NCBI GenBank assembly: GCA_035548835.1
Contig: DASZSB010000194.1
Location: 19,090-83,089 of the forward strand
Direction: 5' to 3'
Source: FEN-1219 sp035548835
Lineage (GTDB): Bacteria > Pseudomonadota > Gammaproteobacteria > Steroidobacterales > Rariloculaceae
DNA length: 64,000 nt
Shown here: one piece after another, positions 33,491 through 43,058 of the stretch
Layout of the letters: each line of letters begins with the position of its first letter
How positions within the stretch are numbered: the first letter of the stretch is position 1
Position numbers and translations under genes: made by a program
Notes under the pieces: generated by a model
Database searches by the model: none
Seen by the model: the letters and a program-made list of their open reading frames with translations, nothing else
What the model was told of the DNA's origin: nothing

Positions 33491-34203
33491 TCTCGTATGT
33501 CCTCGTTTTCATTGCGGCTCGTGAACACGACGTGCGCCTTGTACTCGGCGCGGAACACGAACCGGCGCGAGAGGTACATGCGCATGCCTGCACCTACCAG
33601 CGCGAGCGAATCCGTGCGATCGACCGTGGCGACCAGCGTCGCCTTCGGATGCGTGGTGATGACCCCGGCGCCGAGCGTGAAGTACGGCGATATGCGCCAG
33701 TCGGGATACATCAGATGAACGATGTTGATGGTCGCGAGCTTGCTGTCGGCGAACTGGCCGATGGCCTCCGACACCCAGATCTCGCCCGAGAGATTCGGCG
33801 TGAATCCGTGCGCGCCGTAGGCGGCGATCACGTTCGCGCCGCCGAAGTCGCCATACAGCGCGCCGACCTCCCAGCGCCGCGCGGCGTACTCCTCGAGACC
33901 CGGCTCGGGCAGGTCGAACGGCTCGCCGTTCAGATTCAGCGTGGTCTTCAGCTGGTCGCGATGCACCCACCCCACCTGGCCGCGCGGCACACGCACCTTG
34001 AACCAGTCCGTGCGCTGCATCAGCAGCGCGATCTGCTCGCCCCGCTCCGCGACGAAGAAGATCGGATAACCCGCTCCGGGACCCGTGTGCAGATCGATGT
34101 ACGGGTCGTCGATCACGACCTCCCTGTACTGCCGTTCCGCGCCTGCTGCAGTAGCTGCGACGAAAAGCTGGCATAGCGCGAGAACGAGCCACCATCGACG
34201 CAT
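33460..34203 (-). CDS. SH3-domain plus beta-barrel outer-membrane protein
   Basis: A 247-residue exported protein: signal peptide, bacterial SH3-like domain at about 28-85 (PYIDLHTGPGAGYPIFFVAE, WFKVRVPRGQVGWVHRD), then a barrel of about eight strands ending VSFFF. Bacterial SH3 domains bind peptidoglycan or peptides, so the protein could link the outer membrane to the wall. The barrel half resembles the next gene product (33490 start), suggesting paralogues. It directly follows the PD40/heme lipoprotein gene with no gap. Confidence 0.75.
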   Translation of the reverse strand: MRRWWLVLALCQLFVAATAAGAERQYREVVIDDPYIDLHTGPGAGYPIFFVAERGEQIALLMQRTDWFKVRVPRGQVGWVHRDQLKTTLNLNGEPFDLPEPGLEEYAARRWEVGALYGDFGGANVIAAYGAHGFTPNLSGEIWVSEAIGQFADSKLATINIVHLMYPDWRISPYFTLGAGVITTHPKATLVATVDRTDSLALVGAGMRMYLSRRFVFRAEYKAHVVFTSRNENEDIREWKAGVSFFF

Positions 34204-36876
34204 CTACATCACCGGAGCCTTGAACGGGTCGTTGTAGTACTGGGCACCGATGTCGAGCCACTCCGCGATCAGGCGCAGCTCGTCCTGGGTCATGAAGCCC
34301 CTGTGCGGCTCGTTCGGACAACCCGTGCCGCCCGCGTCGAAGCAGCCGAAGAAGCGCGACGCACGCGCACCGGCCGAGCTCATCGGCGGCGAGATCGAGA
34401 CGGGCGCCATGATCGGATTGCCCATCGCGTCGACACCGATCTGCACCTGCTGATCCACGACGGCGCCGTTCATGAGCACCTGCTGGTTGTCGGCGAACAG
34501 CAGCTCGCGGTAGGCGTTGAACTGGTCGGGCTCGTCGGCCGAGAGCCCGTCGGACAGGTCGAGCTGGCCGGCGGGCACCATCGGCTGGTTTGCCGCATCC
34601 ACGGGCGCGTGGCAGCCGCCCTGCGAGCAGGTGTGGTCCTCGAGCACGGTCATCGTCATCGGGTCGATCACCTGCCGCGGCGTGCTCCACAGCGGGTGGA
34701 TGTGCGTCTCGTAGTTGATCTCGATGCGGCACGACGGCGCCCACTTCGTGATGCAGTTCGTGCTCACGGGCGCGGGCGTCGTCAGATTGGTATACAGATA
34801 CGAGAACGACGTGGCCGGCGTGGCGACCGCGGAATCCGTCCACACGTCCGTGTACTTCAGGTCGACGCTCGGAATCAGCGCGGCACAGTCCGTCTGGCAA
34901 CTCACGCGCGTGCGCGTCTCGGCCATCGTGTCGCCCGCATCCGGCGAGAACGCCGGGACGCTGTTCTGGAACGGCACGCCCGTGCCCGTGGCACCCGGGT
35001 ACACCGAATTGAACGCGTCGCTGCGGCCGTGCGACAGCCCGCTCTGCGCGTCGTGACAGCCGTTGCACTTCAGCTCCTGGCCGGGCACCACCTGCAGCCA
35101 GTTCTGGTGGCGTGCCGAGATCCGGCGGCCGTTCGCGTCGAGCACGCTGACGGCGAGCGCCACGTTCGCGGGCACTTTCACGCGCACCGAGCCGTCCGGC
35201 TCGATCGGGGCGTAGCCGATGATCTCGCGCATGCCCTGCTGGATGTTCGGGCCGAAGGCCGTGGGGCGAATGTTCACGTCCTGCGGATCCGGGATCGCTA
35301 CGGCCTTCTCGACGCGCAGGAAGCGCGCCGGCCGGTTGGCGACCGGCGTCTTCACCGGATCGGCGGTATCGGCGATGTTCACGGACGCCATGCCGTCGAT
35401 GTCGTAGACGCTGCGGATGTTCAGGATGCCCACGCCTTCGGCAACGAGCTTCGAGTCGAAGTCGACGCCGGCCACCTTGTCCGGGATCGACTGCGGATTC
35501 GCGCGCGGCTGCGCCGCCACCACGTCGCCGATCAGCACGCCTTCCTCGCCCGTGACGATCGGCAGCTGCGTCTGCGTCTGCGGGTCGTACATCCAGATGC
35601 CGTAGAGCGGCGGCGCAACGACCGGGTTCGCCGCGGCCAGCTTGTCATCCGTGCACGGCACGAAGATCGTCTTCGTCGCGTCGTTCGGATCGGGCTCGGC
35701 GAGCCGGCAGATCTCCCAGCTCACGAGCACGCGGCCGGTGCCGTCCCACAGTGGGAACGCGGAGCTGTAGCGCCCGCCCTTCGACGGCAGCAGGTCCGTT
35801 CGCACCTGATTCGGCGTGGCCGGCGTCTGCGCGGGGCCCGTCATGCCCGGGGAGCTCGCGACGGACTGCGTGTTCTCCACGTACGTCTTCGTATCGATGA
35901 CCGCGACCGCGCCGCCGAGCTCCGGATGATCGAAGGGCCGGACGATCGCCATGACGCGGCCGTCCGGCATCTCGCGCGGATCGAGGAACTGCACCTGCGT
36001 GTTGTCCGTGCCGGTCAGGTGACTGTGCGCGCCGTACACCAGCTCGAGATCCGTGCCGTCCGGGTTCATCTGATAGAGGTTGATGCCGTTGACGCTGCCG
36101 GCGTGGTCCCAGCGGCTGAACAGCACCTTGCCGTTCGCGAGCACGATCGGATCGTAGTCGTTGCTTTGGTTGAACGAGATCTGATGCAGATCGCTGCCGT
36201 CGTCGCGCATCACGTGCAGCACGAACGCGGGATTGCGACGGTTCTCGTCGCGCGCGTCGAACTGCGGCTTGCCCTCGTCGAGCAGCACGGCCTTCGCCTG
36301 GCGCTGCCGGGTGGAGACGAACAGGATGCGGCCGTCGGGCAGGTAGTGGGGCGAGATGTCCTGCCCCGCTTCCGCCGTGATGTCGGACGCGATGATGCGA
36401 TGCAACGTATCGGTAGCGAACGTGTACTCCCAGATGTTCCACGTCGGCTGTTCGTCCATGGTCTTGTTCGGGTCGAACGGCCCGCGCATCGCGAACAGCA
36501 CTTTCTTGCCGTCCGTGGAGATCTCCACGCCCATGACATCGCCCTGCCCCTGCGTCTCGCGCAGCGTCACGTTGCGCTCGGGCGCCGTGGGCGATGCCCG
36601 GTCGCGCACATAGAGGTCGGTGCCGACGTTGAATCGCAGCACGTCGCGCACGTCCGTCGGCGACTGGACCTGCATCTGATCGTCGAACAGCGGGCCCTTC
36701 GTATAGGCGATCGCGAAATCCGGTGCGACGGGGTCCGGCTGCTGACCGCTCCCGACACCGAGGTTGCCGTCACTGTTGCCGCATGCAGCGAGCACGAACA
36801 CCGTGATCGTCACGAGCGCGAGCTGCACTCCCGTGCGCAGGCGCCCGATCATGACAGTCCCTGTCCGATGGCTCAT
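34204..36876 (-). CDS. PD40/heme-c lipoprotein, hydrazine-synthase-alpha-like
   Basis: An 890-residue exported lipoprotein: lipobox LAAC (C32), then WD40/PD40-like repeats through about residue 400 (SPHYLPDGRILFVSTRQRQ, DPIVLANGKVLFSRWDH). A heme-c site CNGCH lies at 604-608, and a second cysteine-rich site CSQGGCH at 750-756 has CX4CH spacing. The order propeller then cytochrome recalls HzsA-related proteins of unknown function in heterotrophs; true hydrazine synthase is not implied. ATG 36876 is preferred for its GAGAGGG ribosome site. First gene of the minus-strand set. Confidence 0.75.
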   Translation of the reverse strand: MSHRTGTVMIGRLRTGVQLALVTITVFVLAACGNSDGNLGVGSGQQPDPVAPDFAIAYTKGPLFDDQMQVQSPTDVRDVLRFNVGTDLYVRDRASPTAPERNVTLRETQGQGDVMGVEISTDGKKVLFAMRGPFDPNKTMDEQPTWNIWEYTFATDTLHRIIASDITAEAGQDISPHYLPDGRILFVSTRQRQAKAVLLDEGKPQFDARDENRRNPAFVLHVMRDDGSDLHQISFNQSNDYDPIVLANGKVLFSRWDHAGSVNGINLYQMNPDGTDLELVYGAHSHLTGTDNTQVQFLDPREMPDGRVMAIVRPFDHPELGGAVAVIDTKTYVENTQSVASSPGMTGPAQTPATPNQVRTDLLPSKGGRYSSAFPLWDGTGRVLVSWEICRLAEPDPNDATKTIFVPCTDDKLAAANPVVAPPLYGIWMYDPQTQTQLPIVTGEEGVLIGDVVAAQPRANPQSIPDKVAGVDFDSKLVAEGVGILNIRSVYDIDGMASVNIADTADPVKTPVANRPARFLRVEKAVAIPDPQDVNIRPTAFGPNIQQGMREIIGYAPIEPDGSVRVKVPANVALAVSVLDANGRRISARHQNWLQVVPGQELKCNGCHDAQSGLSHGRSDAFNSVYPGATGTGVPFQNSVPAFSPDAGDTMAETRTRVSCQTDCAALIPSVDLKYTDVWTDSAVATPATSFSYLYTNLTTPAPVSTNCITKWAPSCRIEINYETHIHPLWSTPRQVIDPMTMTVLEDHTCSQGGCHAPVDAANQPMVPAGQLDLSDGLSADEPDQFNAYRELLFADNQQVLMNGAVVDQQVQIGVDAMGNPIMAPVSISPPMSSAGARASRFFGCFDAGGTGCPNEPHRGFMTQDELRLIAEWLDIGAQYYNDPFKAPVM

Positions 36877-37380
36877 GGAACGTCCCTCTCCATCCATTGA
36901 TCCCGAATGGAGGTTCGCTTCCGGGCTCCGTGCGTCAGTCAACGGTTCACTCCGCGCAGTGCGCGGCACGCGCGTCCCGCGCGTGCCGTGCGTTTGCATA
37001 ATGTCCGGGCCACCGGCCCGCGATGCGACGTAATGTCGGCGCCCCGTAATCATGGGCATCGACCTTGTCGCCTTCCGTTAACGTGATCACAGAACCATCC
37101 CGGATCGAACCTGCATCAAAACTGTGACCGATCTCTCCGAACGATCGATCGGTACCCCAGATCATCGCGAACGACTTCACTAAACACTCGCGCGTCGTCG
37201 CGTCGCACACGCGCTGCGTGCTCTCAATCACCGCGGGGAGCTTACACGCCGGTTACGGTGCTTCCGAAACCGTCGCCGTTTTGAGACGTCTGTGATTTCC
37301 CACATTACCCGGCGGTTTTTTTTGTGTTTTTATTCGGCTCGCATTGCGGCAGTGACATCAACACAACGGGACGAATCGTG
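36877..37380. other. 504-base divergent gap between the two envelope gene sets
   Basis: No convincing gene. It is less G+C-rich than its surroundings and holds a T-run near 37313-37330 and a CGATCGATCG palindrome near 37140. It should contain the back-to-back promoters; no clear -35/-10 pair or operator can be named by eye. Confidence 0.5.
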
Positions 37381-38583
37381 ATGACTAGCAGGATGCATTG
37401 GATGTCGACGCTGAGCACGTTCAGCAGCCATCGCTCGATGTGGCGGTTGTTCATCGCAGTCGGGCTCGTCGTCTGCGGACTCTCGGTCGCGCTCGCCGGA
37501 CCGCGCGAGCAGGCGGCCCGGATTCACGACCGGTTGGCCGGCGTGCCCGCGAGCGACGCCGTGCTGACGCAGATGGCGGCGCAACTGCCCGGCAATCCGA
37601 CCGCGGCAGCGAACATCGCGATGCAGAACCCCAATTTCTACTCGGTCACGCTGAAGAACTTCGCGGCGCCATGGACGAACCGCGACCGGTCGGCGTTCGT
37701 GCCGCTGAACGACTACGTCACGCTCGTGATGGGCATGGTGCGCGACAACGTGCCGTTCGATCAGATCCTGTCGGGCGACCTGCTGTACGTCGCACCCGGG
37801 GTGTCGCCGGCGCCCTCACCGAGCAACAACGACCACTTCGCCGCACTCGAGGCGCGGATGCGCGATCCCGCGTTCAACCAGAGCGAGCTCTCGCAGACCA
37901 CGCAGTCGGCCACGTACGGCATTCCACCGGCGGCCACCGCGGGCGCGATCACGACGCGCGCCGCGTCGGAGGCGTTCTTCGTGGCAGGCACGAACCGCGC
38001 GATGTTCCGCTTCACGCTGATCAACCATCTCTGCATGGACATGGAGCAGGTGCTCGATACGAGCGTCACGCCGGACAACGTCCGTCAGGACGTCTCGCGC
38101 AGCCCGGGCGGCGACAGTCGTGTGTTCATGAACAACTGCATAGGCTGCCACGCAGGCATGGACCCGCTGGCGCGTGCGTTCGCGTACTACGACTACGACA
38201 CCACGGCCGGCCGTCTGGTGTACACGCCGGGCACGGTGCAGGCGAAGTACTTCAACAACAACAAGACGTTCCCCGACGGCTTCATCACGCCCGACGATTC
38301 GTGGAACAACCACTGGCGGCAGGGGCAGAACGCCCTGATCGGCTGGAACCCGGCGCTGCCGGGCCAGGGCCAGGGCGCGAAGTCGCTCGGTCAGGAGCTC
38401 GCCGGCACGACCGCGTTCGCGCAGTGCCAGGTCAAGAAGGTGTTCAAGGCGGTCTGCTTCCGCGATCCGGTCGATCAGGCCGATCGCAATCAGGTCGCCA
38501 CGATGACCACGAGCTTCCGCAACAACAACTTCAACCTGCGACAGGTCTTCGCCGAGTCCGCAGGGTATTGCATGGGCCAGTAG
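37381..38583 (+). CDS. Exported monoheme protein of unknown function
   Basis: A 400-residue protein with an N-terminal signal (WRLFIAVGLVVCGLSVALAG, cut near residue 40) and one heme-c site CIGCH at 253-257, followed by AGMDPLARAFAYYDYD. That phrase recalls the DUF1585/DUF1588-type cytochrome-like proteins common in Planctomycetes and some Gammaproteobacteria. Asn-rich stretches (FNNNKTFPDG, FRNNNFNLRQ) occur. ATG 37381 is used; 37393 and 37402 are in-frame alternatives. First gene of the plus-strand set; the gap to the next gene is 24 bases. Confidence 0.7.
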   Translation: MTSRMHWMSTLSTFSSHRSMWRLFIAVGLVVCGLSVALAGPREQAARIHDRLAGVPASDAVLTQMAAQLPGNPTAAANIAMQNPNFYSVTLKNFAAPWTNRDRSAFVPLNDYVTLVMGMVRDNVPFDQILSGDLLYVAPGVSPAPSPSNNDHFAALEARMRDPAFNQSELSQTTQSATYGIPPAATAGAITTRAASEAFFVAGTNRAMFRFTLINHLCMDMEQVLDTSVTPDNVRQDVSRSPGGDSRVFMNNCIGCHAGMDPLARAFAYYDYDTTAGRLVYTPGTVQAKYFNNNKTFPDGFITPDDSWNNHWRQGQNALIGWNPALPGQGQGAKSLGQELAGTTAFAQCQVKKVFKAVCFRDPVDQADRNQVATMTTSFRNNNFNLRQVFAESAGYCMGQ

Positions 38584-38607
38584 GCCCGCGGCCAGGGAGT
38601 CAGGACG

Positions 38608-41208
38608 ATGCAGTACGCAATCTCCATCACCGGCACGTCGCTCGCGCGCGTGACGAATCGTCTCCGCGTGCCGCACGCGCGGCTGGTCGCGACCGGCGTC
38701 GCGCTGGTCGCCGCGCTGCTCGCAGGCTGCAGCGGCGGCAGTGGCGCGCCGGTCGAGGTCACGCCCGGCGCCGGCAGCGGGCCCGTGACGCAGACCTACA
38801 CGGGCCCCGCGCCCACCACGGCCGACGTGCAGTCGTTCAAGATCAATCTGTGGGACAACATCCACGCCGATAACCGCTGCGGTACGTGCCACAGCGAGAA
38901 AGGCGGTCAGGTGCCGATGTTCGCCCGCGGCGACGACGTGAACCTGGCCTACGCGGCCGCGAACCTCGTCGTGAACCTCGCCTCCCCGAAGGACTCCATG
39001 ATGGTCCAGAAGGTCGGCGGCGGTCACAACTGCTGGCTCGCGAGCCCCGCGGCCTGCGCGGACATCCTGACGACGTGGATCACGAACTGGGCGGGCGCGA
39101 CCGCCGGCGGCGGCAGCCGCAAGATCCAGCTCGAGCCGCCCGTGATCCGCGACCCCGGCACGAGCAAGAACTTCCCGGACGACCAGGGACTGCTGTACTC
39201 CCAGACGGTCTACCAGATCACGTCGAAGTTCTGCTCGAACTGCCACAGCTCGAGCTCGTCGCTGAAACAGCAGCCGTTCTTCGCGGAAGGCCCGACCACC
39301 AGCGCGACCGCCATTCAGGCGGCGTACGAGGCCGCCAAGCCGAAGATGGATCTCGACGATCCGGCGAACTCGCGGTTCGTGCTGCGGCTGCGTAACGAGT
39401 CGCACAACTGCTGGACCTCGAGCTGCGCGAACGACGCCAACGCGATGCAGGCCGCGATCACGCAGTTCGCCTCCGGCATCACACCGACCACGGTCGACCC
39501 GAACCTCGTCACGAGCAAGGCCACGACGTTGTACGAAGGCACGATCGCGTCCGGCGGCAGCCGCTACGACGCGAACGTGATCGCCATGTACGAGTTCAAG
39601 ACCGGCCAGACCTGCGGCACGTCGATCACGGGCGCCTGCGCCACCGCGTACGACACCAGCGGCGTCGACCCGGCCATGGATCTGACGCTGTCGGGCAACG
39701 TGCAGTGGTTCGGCGGCTGGGGCCTGAACTTCTCGGGCGGCAAGGCGCAGGCCTCCACGGCCGCCAGCGCGAAGCTGAAGCGCCTGATCAACGCCACGGG
39801 CGAATACTCGATCGAGGCGTGGGTCACGCCCGGCAACGTGGTGCAGGAGGACATGCGCATCGTGAGCTACTCGGGTGGCCTCATGCAGCGCAATTTCAAC
39901 CTCGGCCAGACGATGTACAACTACGACTTCTTCAACCGTTCGGACAAATCGGACGCCAACGGCAACCCGCAGCTGTCGACGCCGGACGCCGCCGAGGTGC
40001 TCCAGGCCTCCCTGCAGCATGTCGTCGCCACGTTCGACCCGGCAAACGGCCGCAAGATCTATGTGAACGGCGTGCTCGTGGCCTCCATGGATCCGGTGCC
40101 GGGCGGCCTGCTGAACGACTGGGACGACACTTTCGCGTTCGTGCTCGGCAACGAGGTGTCCGGCACGCGCATGTGGAACGGCGTGATCCGTTTCGTCGCG
40201 ATCCACAACCGGGCTCTCACGCCCGCACAGATCCAGCAGAACTTCCAGGCCGGCGTCGGCGAGAAGTTCTTCCTGATGTTCAGCGTGGAGCACCTGACGA
40301 ACGTGCCCGAGAGCTTCGTGGTCTTCGAGGCCTCGCAGTTCGACAGCTACAGCTACCTGTTCCGCAAGCCTTTCTTCATCAGTCTCGACGGGACACAGCA
40401 TCCTGACGCGCTCGACGTGAAGGGCCTGCGCATCGGCATCAACGGTGCCGAGGCGCACGTCGGCCAGTCGTTCGCGAACCTCGACACGCAGATCAGCAGC
40501 TCGCTGTACAGCACCGAGACCGGCCAGACGCTGCTCGATCTCGGCGCCGTCGTGCCGCTCGAGAAGGGGCCGGACTCCGACGAGTTCTTCCTGACCTTCG
40601 ACAAGCTCGCGGCGCACAGCTTCAGCCGGCCGCCCCCGGCGACTCCGCCGGCTCCGACTCCGGTGGATCTGCCGCCCGCGTCGGCGATCGGCGTGCGCAC
40701 GTTCGACGAGATCAGCGCCACGATGGCCGCGATCACCGGCGTGAGCCAGCGCGATACGCAGGTCGCCAACACGTTCGCAACCGTGCGCCAGTCGCTGCCC
40801 GCCGATGCGGACATCCAGGCCATCCTGGCGTCGCACCAGGTGGCAATCGCGCAGCTCGCGATCGGCTACTGCGACGCGCTCATGGAAAACCGCAGCACGA
40901 CGATCGCGCGTGACACGATGTTCCAGGGATTCAACTTCGGCGCAACTCCGGCCGTCGCGTTCGCCAACGAGAACGCGCTGTTCAATCCATTGCTCGACCG
41001 CGTGCTCGGCGTCACGCAGCTCGCCAGCCAGCCGAACAGGGCCGCCGTGCAGCAGGAGCTCGACCAGCTCGTGAACGGCATTCCCGGCGACAGCACGCGG
41101 CCCGGCCTGCTGAATTCCGGCACGACCAACGACGCTGCGCGGACGCGCAACATCGCCAAGGCGGTGTGCTCGGCCGTGATCGGCAGCGCCGCAATGCTGG
41201 TTCAGTAA
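38608..41208 (+). CDS. Diheme LamG-domain lipoprotein
   Basis: An 866-residue exported lipoprotein: lipobox LAGC (C41), heme-c sites CGTCH (91-95) and CSNCH (209-213), and a LamG/concanavalin-like domain at about 325-545 (INATGEYSIEAWVTPGN, FDPANGRKIYVNGVLVAS, IHNRALTPAQIQQNF). A Pro-rich spacer and an Ala-rich C-terminal domain follow. LamG domains bind carbohydrates or other polymers. With the flanking monoheme and Tat-exported proteins it looks like part of a cell-surface complex; its role is unknown. Confidence 0.72.
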   Translation: MQYAISITGTSLARVTNRLRVPHARLVATGVALVAALLAGCSGGSGAPVEVTPGAGSGPVTQTYTGPAPTTADVQSFKINLWDNIHADNRCGTCHSEKGGQVPMFARGDDVNLAYAAANLVVNLASPKDSMMVQKVGGGHNCWLASPAACADILTTWITNWAGATAGGGSRKIQLEPPVIRDPGTSKNFPDDQGLLYSQTVYQITSKFCSNCHSSSSSLKQQPFFAEGPTTSATAIQAAYEAAKPKMDLDDPANSRFVLRLRNESHNCWTSSCANDANAMQAAITQFASGITPTTVDPNLVTSKATTLYEGTIASGGSRYDANVIAMYEFKTGQTCGTSITGACATAYDTSGVDPAMDLTLSGNVQWFGGWGLNFSGGKAQASTAASAKLKRLINATGEYSIEAWVTPGNVVQEDMRIVSYSGGLMQRNFNLGQTMYNYDFFNRSDKSDANGNPQLSTPDAAEVLQASLQHVVATFDPANGRKIYVNGVLVASMDPVPGGLLNDWDDTFAFVLGNEVSGTRMWNGVIRFVAIHNRALTPAQIQQNFQAGVGEKFFLMFSVEHLTNVPESFVVFEASQFDSYSYLFRKPFFISLDGTQHPDALDVKGLRIGINGAEAHVGQSFANLDTQISSSLYSTETGQTLLDLGAVVPLEKGPDSDEFFLTFDKLAAHSFSRPPPATPPAPTPVDLPPASAIGVRTFDEISATMAAITGVSQRDTQVANTFATVRQSLPADADIQAILASHQVAIAQLAIGYCDALMENRSTTIARDTMFQGFNFGATPAVAFANENALFNPLLDRVLGVTQLASQPNRAAVQQELDQLVNGIPGDSTRPGLLNSGTTNDAARTRNIAKAVCSAVIGSAAMLVQ

Positions 41209-41236
41209 TTCGCGCCTTGAGATAGAGGGTACACCC

Positions 41237-42853
41237 ATGCTGATCCGAGTGAAGAACAAGCCGCGCAACCCCAACGAGCCGCTCCACGGCGGACGGCTGA
41301 CGCGCCGTCAGCTGATCGGCCAGGGGTTATTGGCGGGTTCGGCCACGCTGCTGACGGGCGGATTCCTGGGCTTGTTCGCGAACCCGCGCGCGGCCTACGC
41401 CGCGCTCGCGAACGATCTGAAGCCGCTGACTCAGGCCTGCGGCATCAGCAACGGCGCGGGCAAGATTCCGTTCATCTGCTTCGACCTCGCGGGCGGCGGC
41501 AACATCGCCGGCTCGAACGTGCTGGTTGGCAAGGCCGGCGGGCAGCTGGATCTGCTCGGCACCGCGGGCTACAGCAAGCTCGGCATTCCAGGCGACCAGG
41601 TACCGGGCGTCACGGAGGCCGCGCGCACGGCCACGAGCAACGGCGACCACACGGACACGACGCTCGGCCTCGCGTTCCACAGCGACAGCGCCTATCTGCG
41701 CGGCATGCTGAGCCGCATGAGCACGACGACGCGCGCGAACGTCAACGGCGTGGTGATTCCGGCGCGCTCGGAGAACGACACGAGCAACAACCCGCACAAT
41801 CCGCTGTACGCGATCCGCAAGGCGGGCGCGGACGGCTCGATCCTGACGCTGTGCGGCTCCCAGAACTCGGTGTCGGGCGGCAACTCGATGGCGCCGCTCG
41901 CGATGATCGATCCGACGGCACAGCCGACGAAAGTGGACCGTCCGAGCGACGTCACGGGCCTCGTCGACACGGGCCAGCTCGTGGGCCTGCTGAACGCATC
42001 GGACGCAACGGCGGTGCTCGAGTCGATCTACCGCATCAGCCGCGAGCGCATGAACAACGCCGTGAGCACCGGCCTGCCGATCACGCAGGACGAAGTGGTC
42101 AAGGATCTCGTGAACTGCGGCTACCTCAAGTCGGCGGACGTGGCCGACCGTTTCGGCAACGTGATTCTCGACCCGGGCCTCGACCCGGACATCGTCGGCG
42201 CGGCGGGCATCTTCTCGACGGCCGAGTGGAACAGCGGCGGCACCGACCAGACCGAGTTCCGCAAGACGGCGTCCATCATGAAGCTGGTGGTCGAAGGCTT
42301 CGCGGGCGCCGGCGTCATCACGATGGGTGGCTACGACTACCACAACGGCAACCGCATGGACGGCGAGGTCAGGGACGAGCGCGCCGGCAAGTGCATGGGT
42401 GCGTGCCTCGAGTTCGCCGCGCGCAGGGGCGTGCCGCTGATGATGTACGTGTTCAGCGACGGCGCGATCTCGAGCAACGGCGCCATCGACAACTCGGTGA
42501 ACGGCCGCGGCAAGGGCCAGTGGACCAGCGACAACCAGGACACGGCTTCGCCGTTCTTCCTGGTCTACAAGCCCGGCGGCCGACCGACGATCTACACGGC
42601 GGATGGCGGCGCCCCGGCCGTTCACCAGCAGCTCGGCTCGTTCGCCGCGACCGGCGACGTCGTGCGCTCGGGCACTCCGGGCGCCAACAACGTGAATCTG
42701 CTGGTCGAGCAGGTGGTGCTGAACTACATGGCGCTGCATGGACAGCAGGGCCAGTTCGCGAACGTGTTTCCGAACAACGGCCTGGGCTCGAACATCGATC
42801 GCCTGATCGGGCTCGCGCCGATCGTGAACAACGTGATCACGAACCCGGTCTAG
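41237..42853 (+). CDS. Tat-exported DUF1501-like protein
   Basis: A 538-residue protein with a twin-arginine signal (LTRRQLIGQG at 21-30, then a long hydrophobic stretch to about 55). The mature part (FICFDLAGGGNIAGSNVLVG, GGYDYHNGNRMDGEVRDERAG, VFSDGAISSNGAID) resembles DUF1501/alkaline-phosphatase-superfamily-like proteins that accompany DUF1549/LamG cytochromes. Related proteins are sometimes labelled GspF in databases, which the sequence does not support. Tat export suggests that it folds or takes up a cofactor before export. It is followed by a hairpin terminator. Confidence 0.68.
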   Translation: MLIRVKNKPRNPNEPLHGGRLTRRQLIGQGLLAGSATLLTGGFLGLFANPRAAYAALANDLKPLTQACGISNGAGKIPFICFDLAGGGNIAGSNVLVGKAGGQLDLLGTAGYSKLGIPGDQVPGVTEAARTATSNGDHTDTTLGLAFHSDSAYLRGMLSRMSTTTRANVNGVVIPARSENDTSNNPHNPLYAIRKAGADGSILTLCGSQNSVSGGNSMAPLAMIDPTAQPTKVDRPSDVTGLVDTGQLVGLLNASDATAVLESIYRISRERMNNAVSTGLPITQDEVVKDLVNCGYLKSADVADRFGNVILDPGLDPDIVGAAGIFSTAEWNSGGTDQTEFRKTASIMKLVVEGFAGAGVITMGGYDYHNGNRMDGEVRDERAGKCMGACLEFAARRGVPLMMYVFSDGAISSNGAIDNSVNGRGKGQWTSDNQDTASPFFLVYKPGGRPTIYTADGGAPAVHQQLGSFAATGDVVRSGTPGANNVNLLVEQVVLNYMALHGQQGQFANVFPNNGLGSNIDRLIGLAPIVNNVITNPV

Positions 42854-42907
42854 CGCAACGGCTTCGGAAGCGAGTTTCGGTTGTTCCTCTAGCGTGTGAT
42901 CGCGGTT

Positions 42908-42944
42908 GCCCGGCCAGGGACGGCCGGGCCACCGCTCCTTTTTT
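42908..42944 (+). terminator. Rho-independent-like terminator
   Basis: A perfect 8-base stem (GCCCGGCC / GGCCGGGC) with a 6-base loop at 42908-42929, then a 9-base spacer and a run of six T at about 42939-42944. It lies just after the Tat-exported gene and would end the plus-strand envelope operon. The spacer is longer than ideal. Confidence 0.5.
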
Positions 42945-43058
42945 CGAGGCCCTTCCTCTCGTCGCGCGCTGCGCCCAACACACCGTTGCGGAGGCGGTGC
43001 GCGCCACGGTCCGCCTGCGCGCCCCAGGGTACCCGGCGCGACGCAGAGGCCGGGAAAC

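Noticed and set aside
34204..36876. True hydrazine synthase alpha subunit
   Set aside because: Only the propeller and heme parts resemble it; no hydrazine synthase beta or gamma genes or anammox context exist here.
34303..36900. Open frame of 865 codons on the plus strand
   Set aside because: Antisense shadow of the PD40/heme lipoprotein gene, with no motif and no ribosome site.
37313..37330. T-run as a terminator
   Set aside because: No G+C-rich stem precedes it in the right position, and it lies in a promoter-type divergent gap.
37816..41274. Open frame of 1152 codons on the minus strand
   Set aside because: Antisense to the two cytochrome genes; composition is of a shadow frame (long runs of V, R, H, A), and the plus strand carries signal peptides, heme motifs and a LamG domain.
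37381..42853. GspF-type secretion gene for the Tat-exported protein
   Set aside because: Related proteins carry that label in databases, but this one has a twin-arginine signal and no polytopic membrane helices, so it is not a secretion-system platform protein.
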